Source: Rhynochetos jubatus (Eukaryota; Chordata; Aves; Eurypygiformes; Rhynochetidae). From it: 64,000 nt of DNA. Where the stretch lies: contig CM050653.1 in NCBI GenBank assembly GCA_027574665.1, forward strand, positions 38,018,118 through 38,082,117, read 5' to 3'. Positions within the stretch are counted from its first letter, which is position 1; every line of letters begins with the position of its first letter. Position numbers and translations under genes: made by a program. Under the pieces are notes generated by a model, which was given only the letters and a program-made list of their open reading frames with translations, did no database searches and was not told where the DNA came from. Shown in pieces: positions 11,002 through 24,169 of the stretch.

Positions 11002-12072
11002 ATGGAAAACCACACCATAGACTTAGCGGACTTGGCAGTGACGACAGAATTCGACTACGGCGATTCAGAGCCATGCATGGGAACCGAGGAAAAGCACTTT
11101 GCAGCCCAACTTTTGCCACCACTTTATTCTTTGGTGGTGATATTTGGCCTCACAGGCAACATGCTTGTCGTCCTTATCCTGGTGAAATACAAGAGATTGA
11201 AGAGTATGACTGACATCTACCTGCTCAATTTGGCGATCTCTGATTTGCTGTTTGTATTTTCTCTCCCTTTTTGGGCTTACTACGCTGTTCACGACTGGAT
11301 TTTTGGGGAGACGCTGTGTAGAATTCTCTCTGGTGTCTACCTCCTTGGCTTCTACAGCGGGATCTTCTTCATAATCCTGTTGACCCTAGACAGGTATCTG
11401 GCCATAGTGCATGCAGTGTTTGCTTTAAGAGCCAGGACAGTTACCTACGGCATCCTCACCAGCGCTGTCACTTGGGCTGTTGCAATTTTTGCTTCTGTTC
11501 CTGGGGCGGTGTTTCACAAAACTCAGAAGGAAAATTCACGTTATACTTGCAGTGCTCATTATCCAGCTGATGCCACAATAAAATGGAAGTACTCCTATAC
11601 TTTAAAGATGAACATCCTGGGACTTATTGTTCCAATGATCATTATGATTTTCAGTTACTCACAAATTCTAAAAACATTATTGAAGTGCAAGAATGAGAAA
11701 AAACAGAAGGCAGTCAGACTTATTTTCGTGATCATGATTTTTTACTTCATCTTCTGGACACCATTCCATATTTCTTCTTTTTTGCATACATTTCAAAGTT
11801 CAATTTTCCACCCAGGTTGTGAAATCAAAGGTCAGCTAGAGAAAGCGATCCAAGTGACAGAAACAGTATCAATGATCCACTGTTGTATCAATCCTGTGAT
11901 CTATGCATTTGTTGGAGAAAAATTTAGGAAATATCTTTATGCCTTTTTCCGAAAGCACGTTGCAGCCCACCTCTGCAAAAAATGTCCAAGTCTTTACCGT
12001 GAAAAATTAGAAAGAGTTAGCTCCACATTCACACCATCCACTGCGGAGCATGACATCTCCACTGGACTGTAA
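11002..12072 (+). CDS. CC chemokine receptor, CCR2/CCR5-like (copy A)
   Basis: Intronless frame of 356 residues for a rhodopsin-family receptor that binds CC chemokines on leukocytes and signals through Gi at the plasma membrane. The start is chosen at ATG 11002: it has a Kozak-like context (gcaccatgg) and lies 11 bases after a splice acceptor. Visible features are an N-glycosylation site (Asn3), a sulfation-type acidic Tyr19, Cys25, transmembrane helix 1 from about residue 38, Cys106 and Cys183 for the helix-3/loop-2 disulfide, [18 protein letters not shown] at 130 (the CC-receptor second-loop signature), and [12 protein letters not shown] in helix 7. The tail ends [11 protein letters not shown], rich in Ser/Thr for phosphorylation. 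Residues 1-184 are nearly identical to copy B, whereas helices 5-6, the third extracellular loop and the tail differ. I do not choose between CCR2 and CCR5 because conversion blurs the ancestry. The frame is intact. Confidence 0.93.
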   Translation: MENHTIDLADLAVTTEFDYGDSEPCMGTEEKHFAAQLLPPLYSLVVIFGLTGNMLVVLILVKYKRLKSMTDIYLLNLAISDLLFVFSLPFWAYYAVHDWIFGETLCRILSGVYLLGFYSGIFFIILLTLDRYLAIVHAVFALRARTVTYGILTSAVTWAVAIFASVPGAVFHKTQKENSRYTCSAHYPADATIKWKYSYTLKMNILGLIVPMIIMIFSYSQILKTLLKCKNEKKQKAVRLIFVIMIFYFIFWTPFHISSFLHTFQSSIFHPGCEIKGQLEKAIQVTETVSMIHCCINPVIYAFVGEKFRKYLYAFFRKHVAAHLCKKCPSLYREKLERVSSTFTPSTAEHDISTGL

Positions 12073-12640
12073 AAATACATCCAAATGGTCATTAGTAAAT
12101 GTTGCATCATCGCTTTGCCCTAAGGACTGCCTGACATTATTGAAGATCTTTATGCCAACCACTACTGAAAACCGTATAAGCCTCCATTCTTGTGGGTAAC
12201 TGTTGCCTGGGGTTACAGCATTTTTCATTTTAAAACGAGGTGGATCAGTGAATTCTCCAGGCAACATTAACACCATAGCATCAAGATTTGAATGGGGCCC
12301 AGGACAGTATGATTCTCTTTCTTGACCCAGTTTCTATCCAATGAACAAATGCTAGTGAGATTCACCTGGAGGGGAATACAGTACTGAAGAGACTGAGGAG
12401 TAACATTTCATCTCACAAGAGCCATTTACTGTTACGTGAACATTTTCAGATGAACACTGTGAGGAAGCTTTGAGGAGTGATATACCTGTTTAATATTCAA
12501 CATTAAAGGATCATTTCTTGGAAGTGACTATATTCTTTCTGCAACATGGTCAGGCATTTGATAGGGGGAGGCTTTTAGTTGTCTTCATTCCCTCCCCCTA
12601 TTTCCCCTACATTAATAAAAGACGTTTCCACAAAAAAGAA
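12073..12640 (+). other. Probable 3' UTR of receptor copy A with AATAAA
   Basis: AATAAA occurs at 12614-12619, about 540 bases after the stop, in an otherwise featureless AT-rich stretch. It is the first canonical poly(A) signal downstream, so the 3' UTR probably ends near 12640. Confidence 0.5.
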
Positions 12641-12875
12641 TTAGTGAATGAATATGAGATATATCAAGATAATGTCTCTTCTCTGACGTGAGAGCTGGTT
12701 GACTGGGGCCATTTAACCCAAGGATTTATCTGTTAGCTAATAGCATAGCAATTTTTAAACATAAACCTTTTGACTATAGGTTAAGTTATGTTATTTTGAC
12801 TTTACTACTTTAATTTTATGCCTGCCATATCACTGTTCTGTTGCTAACATTTTCCAAAGTGGGATTTTAATGGGC

Positions 12876-12980
12876 AACACTGTGATTTTTGTGGGTGCAA
12901 TTTTGCAACTACCCGCGCACACTAAGTCTAGTGACTGCGCAGCAAGGCAAAGTTGCACCCCCAAAAAACATGTGATTGTT
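12876..12980. repeat. Long, centred imperfect palindrome
   Basis: The arms gggtgcaattttgc (12893-12906) and gcaaagttgcaccc (12947-12960) pair with one G-T wobble. Both they and an inner pair (cact 12920-12923 with agtg 12930-12933) are centred on exactly 12926.5. The outer flanks (ttttgtg against ccaaaaaac, then tgtgat against atgtgat-like bases) extend the stem imperfectly to about 50 bp per side. It could be an old palindromic DNA-transposon relic, a conserved hairpin repeat, or a hairpin RNA. No target-site duplication is obvious. Confidence 0.6.
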
Positions 12981-15900
12981 TCTGACAAATCATATCCCTC
13001 CAAGGAAAACAGCAATAAAAGCACATCAGCAAAGATGTGCAAGGTCAGAAAGAAAATTACCATGGTATTTGGTATGCAAGATTCTGTATGAAAAAAGTAT
13101 CAGGACCCTCGGAAGGATTTTGGAGACCCTGAGCACAGCACTGAGTGGAGGCCTCCCTAGTTCTAGGCAGGTAAATTGTGTGTGTAGAGGAATATTGCCC
13201 ATGGCAGATGCAGTAAGTGTGTCAGGCTAGGCTCCTGCATGAGAAAAACACGCTCTTCACATACATGGTAAGTCTGATGCTTGGGATACACCTCTAGGCC
13301 GACGGTAGCCTTGGAACTGCAGAGGAGACGTACCCACTTTGCCTTCCCAGCAGAGTGCCCATAGCCAACCGGTGCCTCAATTACAACTGCATGCTGATTG
13401 AAGACTGCAGACCATAAGTCTACTGGTGTCCTATGGCCACACATATATGCCATTGTTAGAAGTTTCCCTGTAAAAGAAAGTGGTATTCTAGGGACATGAC
13501 GTTAGCAAAGCAGAGGGAGGGGCATGGTGGAGAACCTCACCTTGCTCATGGAAATCCGGAGGGGCAGGTTCAACTAGCCTCCAGGCAAGGTAAGAACACA
13601 AGAGGGGATTCCACACTTCTTAGCATAGGCATGTGACTCAGATGCCTAAATTAACAGCAAATCACTTCAAGGTCCCTCAGTGGTCAGTAGAGAGAAGGAG
13701 ATGCGAGTGGGAAGCAGACATATGATTTAAACGGCCTCTGAGAAAGATTATCTGTCTGATTGTAGGAGCCTGGAAATACTGGCCTCTTAACTGAGGTATC
13801 AGGTACCTTCATCTAGGTGGTGCAAATACTCTTCCCCCTCTAGCCTTATAACATCAAGGCACTGCTTCTATTAGCTTTTAGCTTTTATCCTATCAGCTAT
13901 TATAATCTGGCCACAACTTTGTGAGGTTAATGGCCACAGATAGACTAAAGAAAAGACCAAAACTGATCCTCACTATAAACTTTCTTGCTTAGAAAGAATA
14001 TTTTTTCCTTTCTTTTGTACTTTTTTACTGCACTAAAGTGAAAGTACCATTTTAATATTAAAGCATAAATCAGTTCAGTATGATACAAATTGTGTTGTAA
14101 CAGTGATATTTCTACTGTCATGTTACATTTTACATTCTTTTCTTGTTAGAATTACATTTCTTCCTGTTTTCATGTTAATGTGATGAAATTAATAAAATCT
14201 GTGTCTGAGAAACAGTGTATACCCTGTAGCCCATATTCTGCTCCGCAAGCAAAAGGGCATCAGCTCTGCCATAGAGTGGAGGTGGCAAAAGGACGCAACC
14301 ATGGACTTAAACACAATACCACACTCCCGTGAAGCAGACCAAACCGAACAAGCAGAGAACTGCCGGCCCAGTCCAGAAGCTACTGTAGCTGGCACAGCTT
14401 TTATCCACCCACAAGCTTGAGAAGAGTGCATTTCAATAGCTTCAGGAAAAGTCTGGGGCCACAGATTTTAGATGGATGGAATCTGGTAGGTAGGAGAAAG
14501 CAGGGAAGAGGAGGAGTAAAGGAGAGCAATAAAAGATGGCACTCTATTAACACCGGGATAAGGACAGGGCTCTCCACAGACTTTCTGCGGCTGGTTTCAG
14601 ATTTCCTTGTACTGCATAGAGTGACCCCAGCAAAGTGATGTGCTTCATGTCCCAAATTTTACATGCAAGGAACTTTAAGCATTCAAAGTTCAATATGGAA
14701 ATATGCTTCTGCTTCACTGTGTCACTGTCCCTGTTCCACTGTCCCAATTCCCTTTTTTCAGCCTACGATCCACACCTCCTCCTCTCCCCTGCACACTGTT
14801 TTCATCTGTTCACAATGGGATAAGCTAAATTCTATACCCACTGCCTTTGTTTTCTGATTTCCATTTCCTATTTTGTGCTGGCAGGAAAACACACAAACTA
14901 AACCTAAGGATTAGCTTATTGGTTTGTGCACAGGCAGGATAATCCTTCATCCTTCCTTGTAGCTTTGCACTGAGACAAGGAAGGCTCTAGACACTTGTGT
15001 GGTAGATTTTGAGTCTTAATCAGTGAGATGTGGCTGCAGCATGGCATAGCTACAGGCCAGGTCGCTCCAAACTAGGCTAGGAGGACTTGAAGCAGTCTGG
15101 TCACAGTGGGATGGAACTACCCATGGGGAAGATTTAACAAGATCCCCAGTCTCTACGAATGAGAACACAAGTCACCTTAGCAGAGATGTGGGGGGAATTT
15201 TACATACGGGAGACAACTATCCCATAACTCAAGCTCCTCAGGGAAAAGCATTGAGATGAAGATACGGTGTGTATGTAAGAGCTAGAGAAGCAGGCAGGTA
15301 CACAGAAACTGTGTGATCAACTAAACGCATGTTAAGAAAATGCCAAGGCACACCAGAATTGTAATTACAGCAGAGAAGAAGCTAACAAAAGGAAGAGCAA
15401 CTGCAGCACTTGGGGAGGCATCTGAGCTGCTCTGGTGAGACATTGAGGAAACGAAAACAAACGTTTGAGAGGGTGTACAAGTAGAACCAGAACATCAAAA
15501 GGATTCAAGACAGGAGCTCTGCGACCACTGCAAGTGTATGGTTGCTTTGCAACAAATATTGAACAGCTAAGTGGAAACCATCACAAGTTCATAATTTTGG
15601 GCACTGAACTTCTGATGAGAATAACGCATTGACTAGGCTTTCAGCATGCTCATAAGAAGAATGCCCATGTGCTATGGACAAATACCCATGCACAGCCCCA
15701 AAAACCAATCCAATGGTTTAGTTAATGCACAGAACAGGGTGGAGTCTCACCTTCCTGTTAGGAGATGCTACTGCTACATTACCAGAAGCATGTGGGGAGG
15801 AACGCCCCACACAGCAAAAGACAAGTCTGCCAACTGTCAGGTCGACTTGCTAAGGGGCAAAAGGAAGTGTAGCAAAAGCATGTATATGGTAATGGAGAGT

Positions 15901-18900
15901 GCTGAGCAGTACTCACAGCCAACCACCAGACTCATAATCGCTGCCACTGTGCATAAGTATATAATGGACAAACATAGAAATAGTGTAACTTCTCGCCACC
16001 AGCGTGTAGGGATGGTCCTGTCATAAGACTTTTTTGTTTGTTAACCCATGACCTTATGTGTACATATTTTAGATAAGATAAAGGAAGAGGAGTAGGCAAA
16101 AATGGACAAATAGGAAAACATACTGGTGAAAAATGGGAGAACAGCTCATTAACATTCTCATTAACTGAGGCTAATAAAGTAATTAGAAGATCAAAGATAA
16201 ATACTTTAAGCAGAATGTTAAAATATTTAGGCAAATAAGAGAGAGTTTCAGTTATGAAGCTCCAAAATATCACTCCTGACATTGAAAATTACAAAGGGGA
16301 TAAATACAAAGAACATAAGGACAAATTTATCTGGTATCTGGTTCCCGTTGACAAGAAACAAAGAAATGAAGTGCCAGGGGAATGACATGATGCTGACCAG
16401 GTTAAACAGCACAACAGGCAGATACTGCTCATTTTGAAATCTAATTTTGCTGCTGTTTTCAACTGTTGATGCCTACTGGCCTTCTGCTGGTGGCTATTGT
16501 GGTTACTGTAGCATCACACCTTAGTACAGTAATAAAAAAAATTAAGCTATCAGAGGAAACAAAACCAAAACAGCAAATTCTGGTACATTTAGAACATCAA
16601 TAGCAATCAGACAGAAACAAAGGACGATTGTCTAGAAATATGGGGTCAAGGCATTGGGTTTTGCCTTTTAGGACTTGCCTTTTAGGAGCCGTACTTCATT
16701 CGGAAAATGGAATGGTAGGGAAAAGAAATGTTGTATAAGTTTGCATAACTGCCAAGCAGTTTTGTAATTCCTGTGACAGTAAGGGCAATATCGGTTTGAG
16801 TGTTTTCAGTCTGAAATGACTGATCCTGGGAAGGTGGGGCCACAACACTGAACTGGAGCAGGGCAGCATTATCAGATACACAGGCCAATGTTCAAAACTG
16901 CACAAACCTTTAAGGGACCGTTGGCTTTGCAGAACTGTCTGCAAGGCTGTGCCAGTAGGATACTAACCACACGACACTAACAACACAATCTATCCTGATA
17001 CCGGACTTTTTGAATGGAATGGAAGTCAAGATGGAGTGAAGGAGCCATTTGGACATAAAGCAGGGATGCTATCATGAGGTATGGGCAATTACAGACTACA
17101 TCTAATCTTTGGCACTCAAAAGTACTTTCTGGATGCTGAGTCCTGGCACATACCTTGTCATTGTACAGACTCTATCCCTTCTTTCTGTTGCCTAGTTTTC
17201 ACTGGAAAGAAATTTGGTGTGTGATTTTCCCAGCCTGCCTGATCAAAGCTCCAGGATTTAAATGTACACTGATGAGTACTTTTGGTTCAAAGCTGAGACA
17301 GCCCCAAACAGCACCTCTAGACCTAGAATTCACGTATCATAAATGTACCTGAGAACAGCAAAGTGTGAGAATGAAATACCTATGTAAAAATGAGATTCTG
17401 AGAGCTGAAAATTTGTGAAATGCATGACTATGGCCCAAAAGTAAAATCTATTGTACAATGATAACCCCTTATATGTAAAACAGGGCAGCATACATCAGAA
17501 GCCTGGATAAACATGGTAGGAGGAAGCAATGCTCTCTTCCTTCTTGCTACATGTGGAAACACAGCTAATTCAGTAAGAAAAGCTTGGGGAAAGCCGAAAT
17601 AAAAATAATACCATGACAATGGAATTAATATGTGCAGCGATTATATATGTGTGAGATTTACAATACAGAAATAAACAGAAAACAGAACGATAATAGGGGA
17701 AAAACCACTTGATCTTACTGCCAGTAAACTACCATGTGAAGAAGTAGTGTTTATCCAGATTAGAAATGTTTATATTTCTTCCAGTGTTTATTTTTCGTGA
17801 CTCAGTTTCCTCAAACCTGTGAGATGTGTAATAGGTTTTGTTGGGTTTTTTTTATCTAGTCTCCACGACAAATATCTTAGGGTGTGGCACATAACATTTT
17901 TTCCCCCATTTTCCTCAAAAAAATATGCCTCACAGGTGTAAGATTGGGTGTGATTGTACAGTGGCAGCAAAAGATTAGTCACAAGAACTTGAGAGCCTGA
18001 AAGACAAGGCTGATAAGAAAAAAAAAACATCTAAGCCACAGAGTAGTTTTAGCTGGACGTCTTTATTCAGCCTCTTCAAAATGAAGACATGTAAGTATTA
18101 CTGATGAAATAAAGTATATGCTAATACTAACCTAATTTGGACCTGGATTTTATGAATACAAGTAACAAAAAGAGATATAATTGGGGGCACTAATGAAAAA
18201 AGAAATGCGTCCAGTCTGTGTCCGCATATCTTCATGAGACTGCATCTCCAGATTAAAAGGATGATCTGCTTTGCTGTAGTTACAGACTTTGGTGAAAGTG
18301 GTGTGCACATCATATTGTGTATCTCTAAGAAAGGTATCTGCCACTCTGTCCTAGGCCTTTTTTTTTACCCCCAGTCTTTCTTCTTCAGGTGATGCAAGTT
18401 TGTCATAAACTGAATGGAAACTGGTAGTTGCGTTTTCAAATTTCTGTACCCATAAATCTTCTGGATGACATTCGTATCTCACGCTGGTACGTGAGCACAT
18501 GGTACGTGTGCTGCTAGACGTTTCAGTACTGCTGTAGGCATCTTGCCGGGGTGCCATACCACTTAGATACAGGGTACTTCAGTGTGACGGCCTAATTACT
18601 GTGGTGATGAACCATATAGTCAGTCACTAGACAGAAAAGGTTGACAAATGCAGTTTGACTCGACAGTGTACATGGCTGCATACTTGCTAAGTAAATTCCC
18701 TTGAGCCCCTCAGATAAGGAACTAAACCCACTACCATTCCAGGAATGTCTTTATGGAAGGAACGAGTGTCACAGCACTAAACAAAACTCCTACTCACCTC
18801 TGAAAGTAAAACCATAATAGGTAAAATACCAAGCTATATCAACCCACTGTTTTATTCCTTTTAATATTGAACAATAGCTTCAATTTCTTACTAAAATTAT

Positions 18901-18924
18901 GAGGTTCACCTGTAGGTAAAGATT

Positions 18925-19640
18925 ATTAAAATCCACTGTAGCTCATGGCAAACGGCACTGCAAGGGGTGCTGGGCAAGGGATTGAGAGAAGCTGAAAAAA
19001 TCTGACTGGTAACAATGGATGTGCTACTTGCATGGTGCATACCTCAGTGATGAGACACACACCAGATGCAGGCAATCTGAAGGCAGCAGGCAGGAGGAGG
19101 TGAGGCAGCTGGAAGGCGGCCAGCCTCAGGCTGGTGTGATGGAGCTTCAGATTGGATGGGGGATGGAGTGCTGCAGGGGCCCACTGAGAGCAACTCTGGG
19201 GAGTAGAGGAGCAGAGAGAGAGGCAAAAGAAAGGTCGTGTCCTAACAGCATCGATGAACCACACTGCACCAGCTCCCCAGTGCCCAGCAATTGGCACAAG
19301 GGGCCTGGATTCGCCTACAGCCACATGCAAGACCTGACCGTGTCTGACTACCGGCTGCTCCGCTCATCTGCAGCCGGCATAGAGTTAATTGAGCATATTG
19401 TGTAGGTGGTGATAATAAAGTCACGATCCAGGTGCCTGCTGCAGAGCGTGTCCCTGTGTCAGGGCTGCCAAGTGTCACAGCTATTCACATTCTGTGTGGG
19501 GAGTCTCTCATCCAGCTGTGAGACCCAGCTGGTGAGCAGACCAAAACCATACCCCGTTGTCAGCTGCTACACCCATGAGTGGCAGAGGCCCTCTGTTGGC
19601 ATGCAACGCCCCCTGCCACCTTACGGAGCTAATCAGTAAA
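18925..19640 (+). other. GC-richer island, possible solo LTR or retrocopy
   Basis: This stretch stands out from its AT-rich surroundings. It has an open plus-strand frame (19019-19405, 128 codons, no recognised domain) and then AATAAA at 19414-19419 only about 10 bases after the stop. About 200 further GC-rich bases follow before composition drops again. U3-R-U5 order of a solo LTR would look like this, and so would an old retrocopy. I could not identify terminal TG/CA, a target-site duplication or a parent. Confidence 0.3.
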
Positions 19641-22235
19641 TGAAACACCCAGCTACGCTTGCTGATCAGACTGACCTGTGAGAATGAAAAGCTGTAAGCA
19701 ACATCATCAAACAGATTAATAAAGCCAAAGAATCTGTGGGAACAGGGAACTGGTCTGAAGACCAGCCTACCACAGGTCTTAGTTTTAAGTTGTTGTTGTT
19801 GTGTTTGAGACTAGTTTTGTGAGAGTGTATTTCAGAATCAAAAGCTTGATGGAAAATGGGCAAGTCCAACAACAGGTTTTTTTCCCCTGTTCATATAGTG
19901 TGAGATTATGGAAGGTTTTAGAATCTCCAGTAGGTTTAGTAACATGTCACAAACAGTGAACAATGAAGCAGGCTTCAGAAAGAAATCCTTAAAATGTCTG
20001 TTAATTTCAATATATAGACTGTTTAGGAATTGTACATTGAAAAAATAATTCAGTACAATACCTTGTTTGTGTATTGTAAGAATTCATGATAAAGGTGCAT
20101 TTTGTTTTTTTTGACAGCAATGTTTGGCAGTAATTAGGAACTCGATTTAGGTGTAGTGGAAACAGTTTTAGAAGCAGCTCTTTCCACTGACTGTACCAGG
20201 GGTCTAATACAGTCTGTCAAGTAAGGTAGTGTGAACATACCCTTGGAATACCCTACAGCGGCCATTAATTTTGACACTGAGACTCCAGTCCTTAGTTAGC
20301 TCATTGGAACAGCTGATTAGGAAAGGACGAGAAAAACCTATACATCCTATGGAATAAAGACCTTGATTAATCCCTCATGCAAAACAGAGCTGACAAGGAA
20401 AACAGGTTGAGCTTTTCACTCTTTACTGTCTGAGGTGTAACTCAGAACCTGTGATTCCCTTGACTTCCAATAAAGAATGGCAGCATCCAAAGCAAGACAT
20501 CTCCACTGGGCTCCTGGCATTTTAAAGTCTTTTAAGGATACTAAGGACTGAGTGCAGGAAAGACATCCCTTTCGTGCCTTCAATAGGTTGACAGGATGAC
20601 ATACTCCAGAACCCTCCGAAGAGATGTCAAGAGGAAGCAGGGGATTGCACTTTATGAGATATCTTCTCAGGGTTTCTCTCTCAGGGTTTCTCAGGCATCT
20701 GATAAGGCACCACCTCTTTCTTGCTTTCTCTGTACCTTTCCTACCTCCTGTGTGGTTTCTTTGATGTCTAAGAAGGATCTAAAAAGCTGCTTATAGTGCA
20801 GCTTTGGTTTAACTTGAAAAATCACTGGAATCAGCACAAGGAAATAAGTTTGATAAGAAATCAGATTCTATCAGGCTTTTCTGAAGCTTAATTCCAGAAA
20901 GTAAGTAACAGTCTTGTTTTAAAAGGCCAGACTCACTACATAGACCAAGTCATAGTCTTATGAGAGGGATTAAAATAAATAAAAAAACCCCCCGCAGTCC
21001 AAAAGACCAGGTTAGAGAAAGATAAAATCAAATCTAAAATATAAGGACTGCAACTCAGAGCAAGCCAACAGGATGTGCAGGTGATTCTGAACAAAAGTGT
21101 AAGCTTTATTGAAAGCTCTACTTTTTGTTCAGGGACAAAAACCATAAAAAGAATTTAATGATTGAGAAATGTAAAGGGATGAACCTCACCTAAACTGTTC
21201 TTGATTAAAAGAGGTTAGCTAAATGAAAAAGAGAAAACAACAATATAAAAACCTTTTTCTAAAACTACAGCTGTGGGTTGTGAAACCTTGAGTTCAGCTC
21301 CTAGGAGGATCCTCTGCAATTTCAACATCTCTGCACATCTCACAGGGTTAGAAGAGTAACATCTGATGACCCATTTTTAGAAAAAAGAGAACTGCTCCTT
21401 GATTTTTTCTTTTCAAATGAAAACAGATTTGTTTGCTAGAAGTTTTCAAACTGATACATCCTTCTTCATGCAGGAAGAGGTGTTTCTGACCTTCTTCTCG
21501 TGACAGACAAATCAGTTTAGCATTACTCTTGATGTAATAATCCAAGACATCATTTGCACCATAAGATATATGGTAAGTCATCTTTGCTTTTTTTCTTTTA
21601 TTTTATTTAACATTTAGTAGTTGCTTAGTTAGTCTAATTCCTGAGGTGAAGAATACTTGTAGAATCTTGCCAGTGTACTCATCTTTAAAAATTACCCTGG
21701 GGAAATGCATAGGATATGTTAAGTGGAATACACTAGTTTTGAAGGACAGAACCACTAGAAGACCTGAGCAGAGGATCCAGGTAAGCAAAAAAATAAATTT
21801 CTGGAGATTGATCTGGAGATTATAGAAATATAAGTATACCTCTCTGATTTTTTTCTCTGAAGATGATATACAATGATGGAAAGCTGGATTCTGAAACTGT
21901 TATTGCATAGACAAAACAGCTTATCTGAGTGAAGAGTATTTATTCTTCTCCCAGGATGACTGCAGAAAATCTGATGTTATTTTAAACACTGTTCCACGGA
22001 ACCTGTTTACATGCAACATAGCTTGGCATTTTACCTGCTTACTACACCTTTTTAATTGTTACCATTTTATAGCACTGTGCAAATGAACTGAAACTCCTTT
22101 TAAGAAGATCTTTGCCTCTTTAAAAACAGAGAGCTCTGACCTGAAAGTCAGCATGAAACAGTGACATGAGTTTTCTCAGCTTTTCTGTGGAGAGCTCTTC
22201 TCTTGAAAACTGCATGGCTGCAATTCTCAAAAGTA

Positions 22236-22342
22236 TCATAGAATCACAGAACGGTTTGTGTTGGAAGGGACCTTAAAGATCATCCAGTTCCAACCCCCCT
22301 GCCATGGGCAGGGACACCCTCCACTAGACCAGGTTGCTCAGA
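22236..22342 (-). repeat. CR1 3' end, minus strand
   Basis: The plus strand reads atcatagaatcacagaacgg, then ttggaagggaccttaaagat, then ccctccactagaccaggttg: the reverse complement of the CR1 terminus. It is truncated after about 107 bp. Confidence 0.93.
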
Positions 22343-24169
22343 ATGCGTACAGCAGATGATAGATTTATAGAAACATTTATCTAAACTGTATTCAAAATAA
22401 TATAGATCTCTTTGTGAAATATCCTTTCTTCAGAGATCTTCCAGGATTATCTGTGGGGTGTTTTTCCTAATGATCAGGAAACATAAGCCCAGTCAGGTAC
22501 CTTTAATTAGGTAAACAACCCAGGTCAATTAACCCAGTGAAGCATTCAGGCCAGTGGCCAAGGCTGTTTCCTAAAACAGTGAGATTATAGGATAAAGTGC
22601 AAACCCACTTACAATTCCTTTTTCCTGGTTTCCAATTTAGTATCTGTAGTTCTCATTGTCAGCACGTGCTGGATACTACATACAATTCAGGCGAGTAAGT
22701 ACTTTTGCAGACAGACATTTCTGAAGCAAAGGCTATGCTAGCAGAAGGAACCACTCAGAGGGGAAACCACAGTTTAAGCATGCAAAAAGGGTTGAAGAGA
22801 AGAAGATAAGGTGCTGGGAATATGTGGTTGTCATTCCACGAAGGCAGAGGAAAAAGAGGGAAGGCATGGAGAAAGCAGTTAGCAGGAAGAAGGGGCTGCC
22901 GTGAAAGTAATTACTACAATAATATTGAGGCAGCATTTTGCAATATTTGCATGAATCCTATCAATCACATACTTGTAAAATCCCACATTGTGTTTATGAC
23001 CCAGGGTCTTTTCATATGCATGTTTATGCATGAGCATCACACAGGTGCAAAATGATGAAGGCAGGACATGCTGGGTCTGGCACGGTGTTGCAGCCAGTCC
23101 TTCATCCCATAACCCCAAGACACAGCATGGCTGACTGACAGATCAGAAATGGGCATATTTAACTAGCTATATGCAGTACCAGGAACTTGTACTGCCAGGG
23201 CATGCAACATAGACCTAGCAGATCTAGCTGAAGGGACTATGAAACATTTGCACAGTGCCCAAGCCTTGTCATGTTTTGAAATAAAGAAGTTAATGTTTTG
23301 GACCAGAGAGGTTTTTCTAAAGGTGCTTTTTTTTTTATTTTCCCTGAAAGAGTTGCTGAAAGTACTTGTGAAATATAGAACCTTAGATACTTTAAAATAA
23401 ACTTATTTACTGTCAATACACCTGAGTCACAGCCACTTCCTTTACCAACAAAACCACTATCTCAGTATTGTAACAACTATGTAGTTAGTACAGTTGTGGA
23501 AAAAGCTGTTTCACAGAGATTGCCAGAGCTTCCTGAACACTGGTCTTTCAGCAGTTTCACAGCACTCACTTTCTCCCCAAGAAATTGTATTTAGGCAAAG
23601 CTGAGACCCAAACTGTTAAAGCTCACCAAATTTCTTATATTCATTGTTCTCCAGAAGAAAACATCATGCCATACACAACAGGCCAAGGTAATGTCTGAAC
23701 ATCAGTGTCCTAGCTCTGGTTATTGTGAGCACAGCTGACGGCCAAACTCAGGAGAACTTGGGGAAGTGACGGTAAAAATGTTTGCAAAAGCAGCACCTCT
23801 TTTTGTCTACATGGTGTAGATTTTGCTCGAGTAAAGCTTCCTCCTTTTTTGGGCAGATTCATATCCACACTGTGCATCATAAGAACCTCCATCAGGACCT
23901 AGCAGCTCAAGAGAGACACGAATCCTCATTTTTAAGGTCACAGGAAAGTGGTCAAAGACCTAGCAACCAGTCCATTCCACAAGACTTCAGCTTAGGTTTA
24001 GTTAAGTTAACCACTTTGACACGAATTAAGATGACATTAGCATTTTGAGCGACCTGTTCTTACAGCAGAAGATATTCCTTTCACCTGAACAGTTTTGTCT
24101 AGAAAGACACAAAGAAATGCTTCAGGGATTTCATAGGCTGTAAATCAGAATGGACCACTATGAGCTTCT

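Larger units (their letters stand above)
8878..11554 (+). repeat. Near-identical paralogous block, copy A
   Basis: From about 8878 to 11554 the sequence matches 24170-25795 almost base for base. I count about ten differences over the roughly 1.6 kb they share. The match covers the upstream non-coding DNA and the first 184 codons of the receptor. Copy A has an extra segment of about 1.05 kb (about 9534-10595) missing from copy B. Beyond 11554 the two diverge sharply. Left of 8878 they are only weakly similar. Confidence 0.93.
12990..24169. other. Intergenic between the two receptors, no gene supported
   Basis: About 11 kb of mostly AT-rich DNA with short chance frames on both strands. I found no spliced gene, RNA gene or intact transposon. 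Items noted separately are a GC-richer island at about 18925-19640, an orphan minus-strand frame at 18351-18557, and a CR1 fragment at 22236-22342. A (TTG)n microsatellite of a few units is at about 19791-19803. Confidence 0.5.

Noticed and set aside
15646-16026. 126-codon plus-strand frame between the receptors
   Set aside because: Low-complexity-free but without family resemblance, splice sites or regulatory context; probably chance.
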